A DNA stretch of 64,000 nucleotides from Flavobacterium rivuli WB 3.3-2 = DSM 21788 (GTDB lineage Bacteria > Bacteroidota > Bacteroidia > Flavobacteriales > Flavobacteriaceae): NCBI RefSeq assembly GCF_000378485.1, contig NZ_KB899973.1, positions 62,001-126,000 of the forward strand, written 5' to 3'. Numbering within the stretch: position 1 is the stretch's first letter; every line of letters starts with the position of its first letter. Positions 25,744 through 33,947 of the stretch are shown one piece after another. The notes beneath the pieces are model-generated. The model ran no database searches, had not been told where the DNA came from, and saw only the letters and a list, made by a program, of their open reading frames with translations. Both the position numbers and the translations under genes were made by a program.

Positions 25744-28017
25744 ATGAAGATGAAATTTATTTTATTAGTCCTTACTTTCCTTGCATACTGCAATGGACTG
25801 AATGCGCAGGCAATTACCTCCGCTGATTTCTTAAAAGCTAACGGGACCGTACTTCGAAAAAATTCCGGAACCGGTGCTATTGTCAATCTACGGGGCACGA
25901 ACCTTGGGTCATGGTTAAGTATGGAATATTGGATGAGCCCTATGGGTACGGGTTCGTTAAACAGGAGCCAGTGGGTAGCTACTGCATCGTCGACTTATTC
26001 CGGCACGAATGTACAGGCAGTATTTGACCGTGACCTTACAACGCGTTGGAGTAATGGTTCAGCTCAGGTTAATAATGGATCACAGTATTTCAAAGTTGAT
26101 TTATCTAAGAATGTCATCTTCAATCGCATATCGTTTGAAGCGGGCAGCTTTACCGGCGACTATCCCAGGGGATATACTGTTGAAGTGTCTGAGAACGGTA
26201 CGACATGGGAGACCGCTGCAACGGGAACAGGCACAACGGGTAATATCTATATACAGTTGCCAAATATCTATTTCAAGCGATATATAAAGATAACGCAAAC
26301 GGGTAGTACACCATCTAACTATTGGTCAATCGCAGAATTTAATCTTTACATGGAAGATGACTTTTCGGTCAGGAATTCGCTGATTGACCGTTTCGGGGTT
26401 GCCGGTGCGGATACCGTATTGGATTATTACCAGAATAAATGGATTACAACTACTGACCTTGACAATATAAAAAATATGGGAATGAACATGGTTCGTGTCC
26501 CATTCTATTGGATGGAAATAATGAACAACGACGGTACCATAAAGAGTAATGGATTTACACAACTGGACTGGGTTGTAGCACAATGCGCATCACGGGGGAT
26601 GTATGTAATATTAGACCTGCATGGGGCACCCGGGGGTATAAATGGTTTTATAACCAGTGGACAGGCAGTGGTAAATAATTACTGGACGGACAGTACATCA
26701 CAACAGCGCACCGTCACTCTTTGGAAGGCAGTTGCCAACAGATACAAAACTAACCCTGCCGTGGCGGCCTACGATTTACTTAACGAGCCCCTTAGCAGCA
26801 ACCAGTCACTATATCCTATACACCAGTTTTATAACTCCCTTTATCAGGAAGTACGTGCCATTGATCCGGATCACACCATATCTATCGGTGCTTTTCCAGC
26901 TTTCTCTTTTGTTGTACCCCCAACTACTTATGGATGGACCAATGTGCTATACCAAATACATAATTATAATGAAGATAAATTGAACTACGCTTCTCAAAAT
27001 GGTTTTATTGATGCTGTATTGTTGGATGTGGCCAATCATCAGCACAATTGGAACGTTCCCGTATTAGCCGGAGAGTTCAACTTTTGGAATTTCCCTGACC
27101 TTTGGCAAAAATACCTAAGGGGTTTAAATGCACTGAATGCATCCTGGTCAAACTGGGCATACAAAACAAAACGTGCAGACAGCCCTGTAGAGAATTGGGG
27201 CTATTACCAAAACAATGCCAACCCCGCTCCGGACATTCATTATGATTCGCAGGCTGCAATGCAATCAAAGTGGAATTTGTTCACCACATCAAATTTTCAG
27301 GCAAATACAACACTGATTAACCTGGTTTCGGCGTTCACTACAGTTGCAACTTCACAGCCACCTGTGGGCAGGATCATCTGGCTTAAAGGTAACAACGACC
27401 GCTATGTAAGTTCAGAAGGAAACAACAACCCTATGACATGCACCCGAACTTCATATGGAGGATGGGAACTTTTTTTAATTGTCGATGCGGGCGATGGCAA
27501 AATCGCGCTTAGAGGATCTAATAACCTTTTTGTAAGTTCGGAAAATGGTACAAGTCCCATGATGTGCAACAAAGCCACAATTGGGAATTATGAAAAGTTC
27601 TCATTTATAAATATTGGCGATTGGAAAGTCGCATTGCGGGGTTATAATGGAAAATATGTGAGTTCGGAGAATGGAAGCAATCCTATGATGTGCAACAAGG
27701 ATGAAATAGCTGTATGGGAATCGTTTGCATGGGGAGATGGTCCCGGCATGGGGGCCAGGAAAGCAAATCCATTTACTAATCAAGCTGATGCTGAAATTGT
27801 AATCTTTCCTAATCCCTCCTCGGATAGTATTACCCTTAAAACCGGATTGAATAATTTCCGTGTAGAAATTTACGATTCCAGAGGCCGGCAAGTTGCAACA
27901 ATAGAAAACGCACAAGACGGCACCGCATTCAATATAAAAGACCTCCAAAAAGGCACCTACTTTATGAAAGTTACGGGATCAGGTAAAGAAGTTCACAAAA
28001 AACTGATTGTAAATTGA
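25744..28017 (+). CDS. secreted GH5 glycosidase with inserted discoidin domain, trefoil-like module and T9SS tail
   Basis: A 757-residue protein with a signal peptide to about 22. RGTNLGSWL (50-58) is the first GH5 barrel strand. Residues 70-204 form an F5/8 type C (discoidin) module inserted before the rest of the barrel. Acid/base Glu348 lies in LLNEPL and nucleophile Glu444 in LAGEFNF. Residues about 530-665 hold three fascin-like repeats (YVSSE or FVSSE), and 680-757 form a type IX secretion sorting domain. The RGTNLGSWL start resembles exo-beta-glucanase/rutinosidase-type GH5 subfamilies. Substrate is unknown; a rhamnosyl-glucoside is plausible. Confidence 0.85.
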   Translation: MKMKFILLVLTFLAYCNGLNAQAITSADFLKANGTVLRKNSGTGAIVNLRGTNLGSWLSMEYWMSPMGTGSLNRSQWVATASSTYSGTNVQAVFDRDLTTRWSNGSAQVNNGSQYFKVDLSKNVIFNRISFEAGSFTGDYPRGYTVEVSENGTTWETAATGTGTTGNIYIQLPNIYFKRYIKITQTGSTPSNYWSIAEFNLYMEDDFSVRNSLIDRFGVAGADTVLDYYQNKWITTTDLDNIKNMGMNMVRVPFYWMEIMNNDGTIKSNGFTQLDWVVAQCASRGMYVILDLHGAPGGINGFITSGQAVVNNYWTDSTSQQRTVTLWKAVANRYKTNPAVAAYDLLNEPLSSNQSLYPIHQFYNSLYQEVRAIDPDHTISIGAFPAFSFVVPPTTYGWTNVLYQIHNYNEDKLNYASQNGFIDAVLLDVANHQHNWNVPVLAGEFNFWNFPDLWQKYLRGLNALNASWSNWAYKTKRADSPVENWGYYQNNANPAPDIHYDSQAAMQSKWNLFTTSNFQANTTLINLVSAFTTVATSQPPVGRIIWLKGNNDRYVSSEGNNNPMTCTRTSYGGWELFLIVDAGDGKIALRGSNNLFVSSENGTSPMMCNKATIGNYEKFSFINIGDWKVALRGYNGKYVSSENGSNPMMCNKDEIAVWESFAWGDGPGMGARKANPFTNQADAEIVIFPNPSSDSITLKTGLNNFRVEIYDSRGRQVATIENAQDGTAFNIKDLQKGTYFMKVTGSGKEVHKKLIVN

Positions 28018-28081
28018 CATGTCCATTAGTAGTACAAAAGATTAGTTAGTTAAATTGGGTTGAGTCTAATTTGTTTAGATG

Positions 28082-28117
28082 AAAAAAGCGGCGATGTTTT
28101 TACAGAGCCGCTTTTTG
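28082..28117. terminator. bidirectional terminator after the GH5 gene
   Basis: AAAAAGCGGC (28083-28092) pairs with GCCGCTTTTT (28107-28116). Confidence 0.8.
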
Positions 28118-28259
28118 AGATTATGCCTGAGGCAATTTGCCTCTATAAATAGCGCTGCTCCCTGTTGTCCTTTACAAAGCTTACCGAATCCGGCTGTCAC
28201 TTGATATTCTGCAAAGATTGTGTGTCCTAAAAAATAGGCTTTGCCTGTAAGGTAAAGAC

Positions 28260-28306
28260 AAAAAAGGCCGCCCCTACGGTGACAGCTATGTGCAGCGTAG
28301 AGGCGG
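28260..28306 (-). terminator. terminator of the PRTRC operon
   Basis: On the minus strand a 10-bp stem (28306-28297 with 28277-28268, one G-T pair) is followed by CCTTTTTT. A second strong G/C hairpin (28319-28328 with 28349-28358, TTGCGGGGCG type) lies between it and the last gene. Nothing else was seen between 28118 and 28259. Confidence 0.7.
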
Positions 28307-28366
28307 TACCGCTTAGAACGCCCCGCAAATCCTGACGCAGGAAGCTTGTTGCGGGGCGGCGGGCGT

Positions 28367-29170
28367 TTAGCCGACCGTTATAGGCATTGACCTGAAGTCC
28401 GCAAGGTTCAGGAAGAACCCCCTATAGGAGGTCATGCCATTACGGAACAGGTTCCACAGCAGGGAACCGCCTAAATCAGCTAAGGCAGGATTGATGAATA
28501 AATCCTGCTTTTCCAGTGCCTCCGCCAATGAGCAGCTCGGCTCGTTACTATCGAACTGCATCTCCAGTTGCTCCCTGAATTCCTCCGTAACGGCAGGCAG
28601 GTAGTTTACTGTCCTGTAGATTTTCGATTCTGGCTGCTGTATTGCCGCGATGGTAGATAGGATGACCTGCCCTGTTTTTTTGGCATTCCCCATATCCATC
28701 CAATACATTCCCCTGTCACGCTCTGCAAAAAAACTTCCGCTATTGTCGTGCAATGCTGCGGCAATATCGAGCCGCGCGGCAACCGTGTCAACACAGGTAA
28801 TATAGATATTTGCCCTGCCCCTGTTAGGAAATTGCCTGAGCAATTCCCTGTTGAATGGCTTTGCAACCGCTTTCCAGTTTGTGCCAAAAAAACGGTTGAC
28901 ACGGTTAACCAGTGCCACCGACTTATGCAAGCCCACCTCGCTGTCGGCAAAAAGCTGCCTCCCTTTATTGGCGGGGGTCACGGTGTCGGCATCATATAGG
29001 GTAACCTGCAAGCCTGCATGCCCTAAGGAAACAAGGCTGTAGTTCATTTTAGAAAGTGCGGTCAGCACATGGCTGCCTGTACCCCCTGCACCGATAAGGT
29101 TAACTGTTATCGGGTTGGTGGGGTTTATCAGGTAGTTGTCTGCGTAATGCATAGCGGTTTGCGGTTTCAT
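28367..29170 (-). CDS. PRTRC-system ThiF-family E1-like adenylating protein
   Basis: The 267-residue form starts at MKPQTAMHYAD. The longer frame upstream (to 29254) is overlap with the preceding gene, and ATGA at 29170-29167 couples the two. E1/ThiF features are the nucleotide loop GAGGTGS at 27-33, the D-x-D-x-V...N...RQ motif at about 60-72, and a candidate thiolating Cys213 in PSCSLAEALE. E1-like enzymes adenylate the C-terminal glycine of a ubiquitin-like partner. It is last in the operon with the C (Ubl) and B (E2-like) proteins. Confidence 0.85.
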   Translation of the reverse strand: MKPQTAMHYADNYLINPTNPITVNLIGAGGTGSHVLTALSKMNYSLVSLGHAGLQVTLYDADTVTPANKGRQLFADSEVGLHKSVALVNRVNRFFGTNWKAVAKPFNRELLRQFPNRGRANIYITCVDTVAARLDIAAALHDNSGSFFAERDRGMYWMDMGNAKKTGQVILSTIAAIQQPESKIYRTVNYLPAVTEEFREQLEMQFDSNEPSCSLAEALEKQDLFINPALADLGGSLLWNLFRNGMTSYRGFFLNLADFRSMPITVG

Positions 29171-29883
29171 GATAAAAGTTTTTTTAGGGTTATTCCATTT
29201 TTTACAAGAGCGGAAATAGGAAATTCTTCTCCTAACCCGACAAGGCTTTGCCATAACTGTATAACATTCCCCTGCACAGGGCTTTTCCCACCGAGCAGGT
29301 GGCTGAAATAGCTGTTAAAAAAGTAGCTTTCCCAAAGCTGCATGAACTCCTGTAAGAGGCAGTCGGGCTGTATATCAACGGATACCGTCCCCATGCATAC
29401 CCTGCCATCATCGTATATATTGAAAAAAGGCGCACGGTATAGTGGTGTTTGCTCCTCTATGGCTTCCACGCTCTGCAAAGCAAAAATATACAGGTCTTTC
29501 TTTGAGCCTTTCCACAGCAATGGCGGTATTGCGGCCTTACCATTGGGTATGCCCAGTTTGTCTATAAAAAACAATGGAACTTCCATGGCAGGGGTATACC
29601 AGATTGCATAACCGTCATGGTCAGGGTTGATATACAACATATTTTTAGGGAGCAACCCTGAGGATTTGAGGAAATTGCGCCTGAGTTCATCGGAGGTATC
29701 CAGTGCATTTGCCAGGGCTGAACTTTCTGACAGGCTTAGCGGGTGGGCATTAACAGCATAGCCGTTAGCGTCCATATCATAGCTTTCTACATAGGTACTC
29801 CCCTGCGGGTCATTTTTTTGGAATACAACAAGTGCTTTTACAGGGGTGTATATAGAACCAAAGTTTTGGGTTATATTTTTCAT
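29167..29883 (-). CDS. PRTRC-system protein B, E2-like (Prok-E2 family D)
   Basis: A 238-residue protein. The segment FFNIYDDGRVCMGTV (153-167) mirrors the E2 active-site signature of ubiquitin-conjugating enzymes (HPN...G..C), placing a candidate catalytic cysteine at Cys163. The PLLWKGSKKDLYIFAL strand precedes it. Family knowledge: PRTRC-B proteins are assigned to prokaryotic E2-like folds. The gene overlaps both neighbours by 4 nt (ATGA), implying tight co-expression with the F-type and ThiF genes. Conjugation activity is not demonstrated by sequence. Confidence 0.8.
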   Translation of the reverse strand: MKNITQNFGSIYTPVKALVVFQKNDPQGSTYVESYDMDANGYAVNAHPLSLSESSALANALDTSDELRRNFLKSSGLLPKNMLYINPDHDGYAIWYTPAMEVPLFFIDKLGIPNGKAAIPPLLWKGSKKDLYIFALQSVEAIEEQTPLYRAPFFNIYDDGRVCMGTVSVDIQPDCLLQEFMQLWESYFFNSYFSHLLGGKSPVQGNVIQLWQSLVGLGEEFPISALVKNGITLKKLLS

Positions 29884-30968
29884 GGCAGATTATTTAAGAT
29901 GGTACATAAATCATTTATCAGGGGAAACAGCCTGTATTCAAAATCCAAGCCTTGCGGGTCGGGTGCGCTTTCTTTGTCAAATAGTTGGGTAAGGGTCGGG
30001 ATTTGCATTTCCCCGCATTCGTTAAACTCGTCATTGACCATCTGTGCAATCTGGTCGTAAAGGACGCCGTTCGTACGCGCCACAAAGGAGATGTACTGTT
30101 CTGCTGCAATACTGTCCTCGCCTTCTTCAAATTCCTGATTTCCTATATTTTTAAAAATACTGCGCTCAGGGTATTCCTCCATCAGGGCAAAGGTTCTTTT
30201 CGCAAGGCTGAGGCATTCGTATTCCGTAGCCGTTGCGGGGGTATAGGCTGCTATGCGCCTTTGAAAATCCGTGAGATGGTAAGGGTTGTATATTTTGCGG
30301 TGCATGATGTCCCCATAATGTTTTGCCTCCCGTAGTTCCTTAAATACGGTATCGGTGTGCCTATCTTCATATCCTTCCATATCTTCATCAAACCAACCCT
30401 CCATACATTCATAATTGTAATAGATAAAGCAATATTCATCCCTGTAAAAGGGTACACCAACGCTACGGTACAGGTAGCAGCAAACCGACAGTAATAAATC
30501 TGCGGCCTGCCTGTGTTTCCTTTCCTGTACCAATTCATAAAGCGGCAACATGGGAATATAGTACAGGGTTGTCCCTGTGGGGTACTGGCCAGAGGTCATA
30601 AGTTTCACTTTACCACTGTCTTTTACAATGGACACTTCGGTTTCCTGACCTGATGCGGTAAGCTGTTTCTCCACCTGATGGTGCGCATACAGGATATTTG
30701 CAGGGTATGGCTTATCTTTAATCCCTGTAACCTCAAAACCGTACAGCCCTGTCAGGAGTTCAAGGGACTCAAAGAACGCTGTTTCTGCTTGTCCCCTTTT
30801 GGGCACTTTGCCCACGCTTTCATATAGAGGCAGGAATTGCTGCCTTAAAAAACCATCGGCAGGAGTTGCACCGGCACCGATGTTGCCCGCTGCTTTTTCA
30901 CTTCCTGCGCATCGGGCAGCCTGTCCATCCCCTTTGCGAAGTCCCCTATTTTTTGGTATAGTCTGCAT
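29880..30968 (-). CDS. PRTRC-system protein F-like; true N-terminus uncertain
   Basis: Up to 362 residues from the ATG at 30968. The body from about residue 40 (FLRQQFLPLYESVGKVP onward) looks like genuine protein of the PRTRC F type and ends in an ATGA overlap with gene B. The first 39 residues are Ala/Gly/Arg-rich and lie out of frame over a better-looking small frame (31018-30845). The real start may be in that frame, with a frame change at the six-T run near 30850. Function of F proteins is unknown. Confidence 0.6.
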   Translation of the reverse strand: MQTIPKNRGLRKGDGQAARCAGSEKAAGNIGAGATPADGFLRQQFLPLYESVGKVPKRGQAETAFFESLELLTGLYGFEVTGIKDKPYPANILYAHHQVEKQLTASGQETEVSIVKDSGKVKLMTSGQYPTGTTLYYIPMLPLYELVQERKHRQAADLLLSVCCYLYRSVGVPFYRDEYCFIYYNYECMEGWFDEDMEGYEDRHTDTVFKELREAKHYGDIMHRKIYNPYHLTDFQRRIAAYTPATATEYECLSLAKRTFALMEEYPERSIFKNIGNQEFEEGEDSIAAEQYISFVARTNGVLYDQIAQMVNDEFNECGEMQIPTLTQLFDKESAPDPQGLDFEYRLFPLINDLCTILNNLP

Positions 30969-31018
30969 AGCTTTTTATCATTTGGCAGTAATGTACTGCG
31001 GTTCTCTTTTGTTTTCAT
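30845..31018 (-). CDS. 57-residue protein overlapping PRTRC F, possibly its displaced N-terminus
   Basis: It starts at ATG 31018, four bases after the stop of gene C, and reads MKTKENRSTLLPNDKKL followed by a charged helical stretch. It ends at GTT-TTT-TAA within a run of six T. A -1 shift in that run would continue into the PRTRC F frame. It is either a separate small protein, the N-terminus of F joined by programmed slippage, or evidence of a frameshift mutation or base-call error. Confidence 0.5.
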   Translation of the reverse strand: MKTKENRSTLLPNDKKLCRLYQKIGDFAKGMDRLPDAQEVKKQRATSVPVQLLPMVF

Positions 31019-31022
31019 GGTG

Positions 31023-31241
31023 TTATCCTTTTGTACCGATTTGGGTAACAAAGGTGTACTGCACGGCATCATTGCTAATCACTGGCCCCTGTATGTTGGC
31101 GGTGGTCAGGATGGGGTAAGTCTGTGCGTAAAAGTTCAGCACCGCCTCGGGGCTGAACGATGGCGATGGGTCGGCAAGCTGTATTACGTGCTCTTTTTCC
31201 TTAAAGGAAAAGACTCTTTGGAGTTGTGTGGCTACTAACAT
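31023..31241 (-). CDS. PRTRC-system protein C, ubiquitin-like protein ending in glycine
   Basis: A 72-residue protein with the predicted beta-strand/helix layout of a beta-grasp fold (LQRVFSF strand, FSPEAVLNFYAQTY helix, then strands). It ends ...TQIGTKG, so glycine is the very last residue and no processing is needed before activation. PRTRC-C proteins belong to the prokaryotic ubiquitin-like families. The gene sits between E and F in the operon and would be the conjugated partner of the E1-like and E2-like proteins (inference). Confidence 0.8.
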   Translation of the reverse strand: MLVATQLQRVFSFKEKEHVIQLADPSPSFSPEAVLNFYAQTYPILTTANIQGPVISNDAVQYTFVTQIGTKG

Positions 31242-31253
31242 TGTTATACGGTT

Positions 31254-31781
31254 TTAAATGGTACTAAACAGGCCGTTATCAAATTGCGCGGATAGTGCTG
31301 CCTTGCGGGCGCGGATGTCCTCGGCATGTTCAGGGAATTCCTGTGCGGAGGGTACTTTCATCCATGCGTCCCTGAATTTCCCCTGTGCTTCCAGTTCATC
31401 GGCTTTCTGCATGGCTGCTGCATATTTATCCAGTACCTCCGCTTTGGGCTTATCGGCCTTACTGCTTTTGCTTTTCTCGCCCTGCGCTACCTGTTTGGCT
31501 TTTTCCTGCTGTTTTTGGTACTGCCCCATGCTGTTTATTATATCAACAGTGGTTCCCATTGCGGTAGTAATATCTGCAAAAAAGCAGGCATCTATTTTTT
31601 CAGGGGGCGCAGTAAATACCAGTGGCGGAATCACTTTGGCTGCCTTATCCCCGCATGCCGCGTCTTTATACAGCACAGAAACCACAATGCTTCCCGATGC
31701 TGTTTGTTTTACCGCCAGTACCCACTCCACATCGGGGGCAAGATTGATAGCGGTCAGGTATTTAAAAAAATTAGTTTCCAT
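31254..31781 (-). CDS. PRTRC-system protein E
   Basis: A 175-residue protein. The N-terminal part (about 1-95) is a compact domain. A highly charged Lys/Glu-rich linker follows (EKAKQVAQGEKSKSSK), and then a helical C-terminus with KFRDAWMKVPSA. This matches the layout of PRTRC E proteins. There is no known activity. It lies 12 nt upstream of gene C and is co-transcribed with it. Confidence 0.7.
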   Translation of the reverse strand: METNFFKYLTAINLAPDVEWVLAVKQTASGSIVVSVLYKDAACGDKAAKVIPPLVFTAPPEKIDACFFADITTAMGTTVDIINSMGQYQKQQEKAKQVAQGEKSKSSKADKPKAEVLDKYAAAMQKADELEAQGKFRDAWMKVPSAQEFPEHAEDIRARKAALSAQFDNGLFSTI

Positions 31782-31798
31782 AATCGTATGTTTTAGTA

Positions 31799-32035
31799 TT
31801 ACAAATTGATGAGCAGGAACAGGCCTATGCCTATAAGGGCGAACCCTATTCCTTTAAAAAGCCATTCCATAAAAAGTACAACCACTGCTTTTGCGTAGCT
31901 GCTGAATTGCGGCAACCCACCGATACCCCTGCGGTTGAACCGCCTTTTGCCGATGCAATATTGAATAGCTATCCCTAAAAAGAGGAACAGGTAACCCCAA
32001 AAAAAGGGTGGTATTTTAATGCTTAACGTTTCCAT
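31799..32035 (-). CDS. small membrane protein in the PRTRC operon
   Basis: A 78-residue protein with two hydrophobic segments (about 11-28 and 58-77) and a basic loop CIGKRRFNRRGIGG between them. The family is not recognised. It lies 17 nt upstream of the E gene in the same operon, so it may anchor the system at the inner membrane (speculative). Confidence 0.6.
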   Translation of the reverse strand: METLSIKIPPFFWGYLFLFLGIAIQYCIGKRRFNRRGIGGLPQFSSYAKAVVVLFMEWLFKGIGFALIGIGLFLLINL

Positions 32036-32046
32036 GATTTCAGGTT

Positions 32047-32424
32047 TTAGATGCCGAAGAGCAGTTCTACGGCGAGTGCAAATTTTCGGTTTTGAAGTTT
32101 CCTTGTGGGGGCATAGGTTATAAGGCAGTACCCTGTGTACACCCTTTTCAGCCCTGTGAATAGCTGCTCGGCAAAGAGTTTGTCACTGTTATGCATTGCA
32201 GCGCCGTGCTCCCTGATTAGCTGTTGCGCCTCTTTAAGCAGCATTTCCTGCAAGGCATCGTTGATGATATTAAATTCCCAACCTTTCAGCCGTTGCGGGA
32301 CTTCCTGCTGTATTGCGGTTAGCATGCCGTCCATCGTATCCAGGAGGGCGGGTATCTCCTCGGGAAACCACCTGTGCAGTATCCTTGCTTTGCCGATAAG
32401 GCTTGTATATTCTAAAGCTGCCAT
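32047..32424 (-). CDS. hypothetical helical protein in the PRTRC operon
   Basis: A 125-residue, largely alpha-helical protein (HRWFPEEIPALLDTMDGM, LLKEAQQLIREHGAAMH) ending TYAPTRKLQNRKFALAVELLFGI. No motif is recognised. It is flanked closely by the DUF932 gene and the small membrane protein gene on the same strand, which supports it being real. Confidence 0.6.
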   Translation of the reverse strand: MAALEYTSLIGKARILHRWFPEEIPALLDTMDGMLTAIQQEVPQRLKGWEFNIINDALQEMLLKEAQQLIREHGAAMHNSDKLFAEQLFTGLKRVYTGYCLITYAPTRKLQNRKFALAVELLFGI

Positions 32425-32470
32425 AACGTGTAGTATTTAGGGATGGGGAGGTTGTACCCACCCCTGTTAT

Positions 32471-33511
32471 TTAATTGTGCCAAAGTATGTCCGCCCCATT
32501 CTTCGCAAAGCCGCTGCAAAGGTTAAAGGCAGTTTGCGCACGCTGTTGCCCTGTGCCCCCTAAAAGCAGGGAGGTAAGTTTTGCCTCATCGTCTTTGTAG
32601 CTGCGTACATTTTGAAAGTAGCCTGTCACGCTGTTGTATGCCCCGAACAACGTCCCTTTTGTGGTTTCCATTTGTTGGGTGGGGTCAGCCATCGCATATT
32701 CAAAGGCACTATCCACCATATTGGTAAAGCAGGTGGAAAGTTCCCCGTCATTACCCTGTTGCAGGTTTTTCAATGCTGTAGCATTAGGTGCAAGGGCAAG
32801 TTCAATGAGCCTTCTAACCTCTTTGTCCGAAATCCGCGTTTTCGCCCACCCGTTAAAGATGGCTTCCATCTGTACCGATAAGGTGTCGGTTATCCCCATT
32901 ACCTTATGCGCCAGTTCCAAACGTTCTTTGGCGTTCGCGGTATGGCGTATGCGCACCGTACCCGTTTTATTGTTCAGGGCAGCATTAAGGGTGTTGGTGC
33001 AGACAATCCGTATAGGCGTAAAGGCTGCGGTTATGCTTCCCGTACCATCGTGTGCGGTGGTCAGGAACAGGTATTTCTCAACCATGTCCTCTTTGCCCAC
33101 ACGGATGTAGTCGGGCAGTTTGGCGGTTATGAATAGGCGCTCCCCTTTACCCAATGCCCCTGCGGTTTCGTATAGGATGCCCTCGCCACCACCTACGATA
33201 CTATCGAAAAAGGAAAACGCATCCCTGTTCTGTACAATGTGGTAGTCGCTGCCCACCTTATCGCCTAATATGGCCTCGTTATCGGTGCGGTAGGTGTAGA
33301 AGCTGCTTTTTGAGGTAATGCTCAACCCGCTTGGCAGGTTATGTATGTTAGGGCGTTTATCGACGGTAAAGTCAAGCCCTGCGAATTTAATAGCCTCGTT
33401 GCTTGTCGGGTACTCCTGTATTATTTGCCCTAAGTTGTGCCACGGTTTTTCCTTTACGCTGAAAAAACTGTGGAGGCCTGTCTGCTCGTTATAATTGATA
33501 TTGTGTGCCAT
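32471..33511 (-). CDS. DUF932 domain-containing protein (phage/plasmid-type)
   Basis: A 346-residue protein. DUF932 hallmarks include NEQTGLHSFFSVKEKPWHNLG near the N-terminus, SDYHIVQNRDAFSFFD at about 88, and the C-terminal LFGAYNSVTGYFQNVRSY segment. Members occur on plasmids, phages and integrative elements next to ssb and PRTRC genes. Biochemical role is unknown. It is second in the operon after ssb. Confidence 0.85.
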   Translation of the reverse strand: MAHNINYNEQTGLHSFFSVKEKPWHNLGQIIQEYPTSNEAIKFAGLDFTVDKRPNIHNLPSGLSITSKSSFYTYRTDNEAILGDKVGSDYHIVQNRDAFSFFDSIVGGGEGILYETAGALGKGERLFITAKLPDYIRVGKEDMVEKYLFLTTAHDGTGSITAAFTPIRIVCTNTLNAALNNKTGTVRIRHTANAKERLELAHKVMGITDTLSVQMEAIFNGWAKTRISDKEVRRLIELALAPNATALKNLQQGNDGELSTCFTNMVDSAFEYAMADPTQQMETTKGTLFGAYNSVTGYFQNVRSYKDDEAKLTSLLLGGTGQQRAQTAFNLCSGFAKNGADILWHN

Positions 33512-33536
33512 GATTTCTATATTTTATGATTGTTAA

Positions 33537-33947
33537 TTAAAATGGCAGGTCGTCGTGCTCCCCGTTGTTATTCCCCTCCTCCTGTCCCCTTTCAGGGCTT
33601 TGCGCCTGTTGCGCCTCGCTGTGCTGCTCCCCGCTTTTGGCATACGCAATCACGTTAAGGTTGTTGGTGTGGAATGTGAGGCTGCCTTTAGCCTCACCCT
33701 GTGCATTATTGTACACATTGACCCCGATACGCCCCGATACCTGCACCACTGCCCCTTTACGCAGCACCTTTGCCGTGTTGGTATTGAGCCAGTAGGCACA
33801 ATTGATATAGGTTGTTAGCTGTTTTACTTCGCTGCTGCCTTTTGGCTTGTAGCTGTCGTTTATGGCAATGCTGAAATTGACCACCTCGCTGCCTGAGTTA
33901 AGTACATTAACTGCTGCATCTTCTGTTACACGTCCTGTGATTTCCAT
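33537..33947 (-). CDS. ssb: single-stranded DNA-binding protein
   Basis: A 136-residue SSB with an OB fold in residues 1-105, a Gln/Glu/Gly-rich linker and the acidic C-terminal tip ending DDLPF, which docks repair and replication partners. It is an element-type second SSB rather than the housekeeping copy (inference from context). It is first in the minus-strand PRTRC operon, and 25 nt separate it from DUF932. Confidence 0.92.
   Translation of the reverse strand: MEITGRVTEDAAVNVLNSGSEVVNFSIAINDSYKPKGSSEVKQLTTYINCAYWLNTNTAKVLRKGAVVQVSGRIGVNVYNNAQGEAKGSLTFHTNNLNVIAYAKSGEQHSEAQQAQSPERGQEEGNNNGEHDDLPF

Noticed and set aside
29171..29254. Longer N-terminus for the ThiF protein
   Set aside because: It lies inside gene B, and the ATGA junction at 29170 gives a better start.
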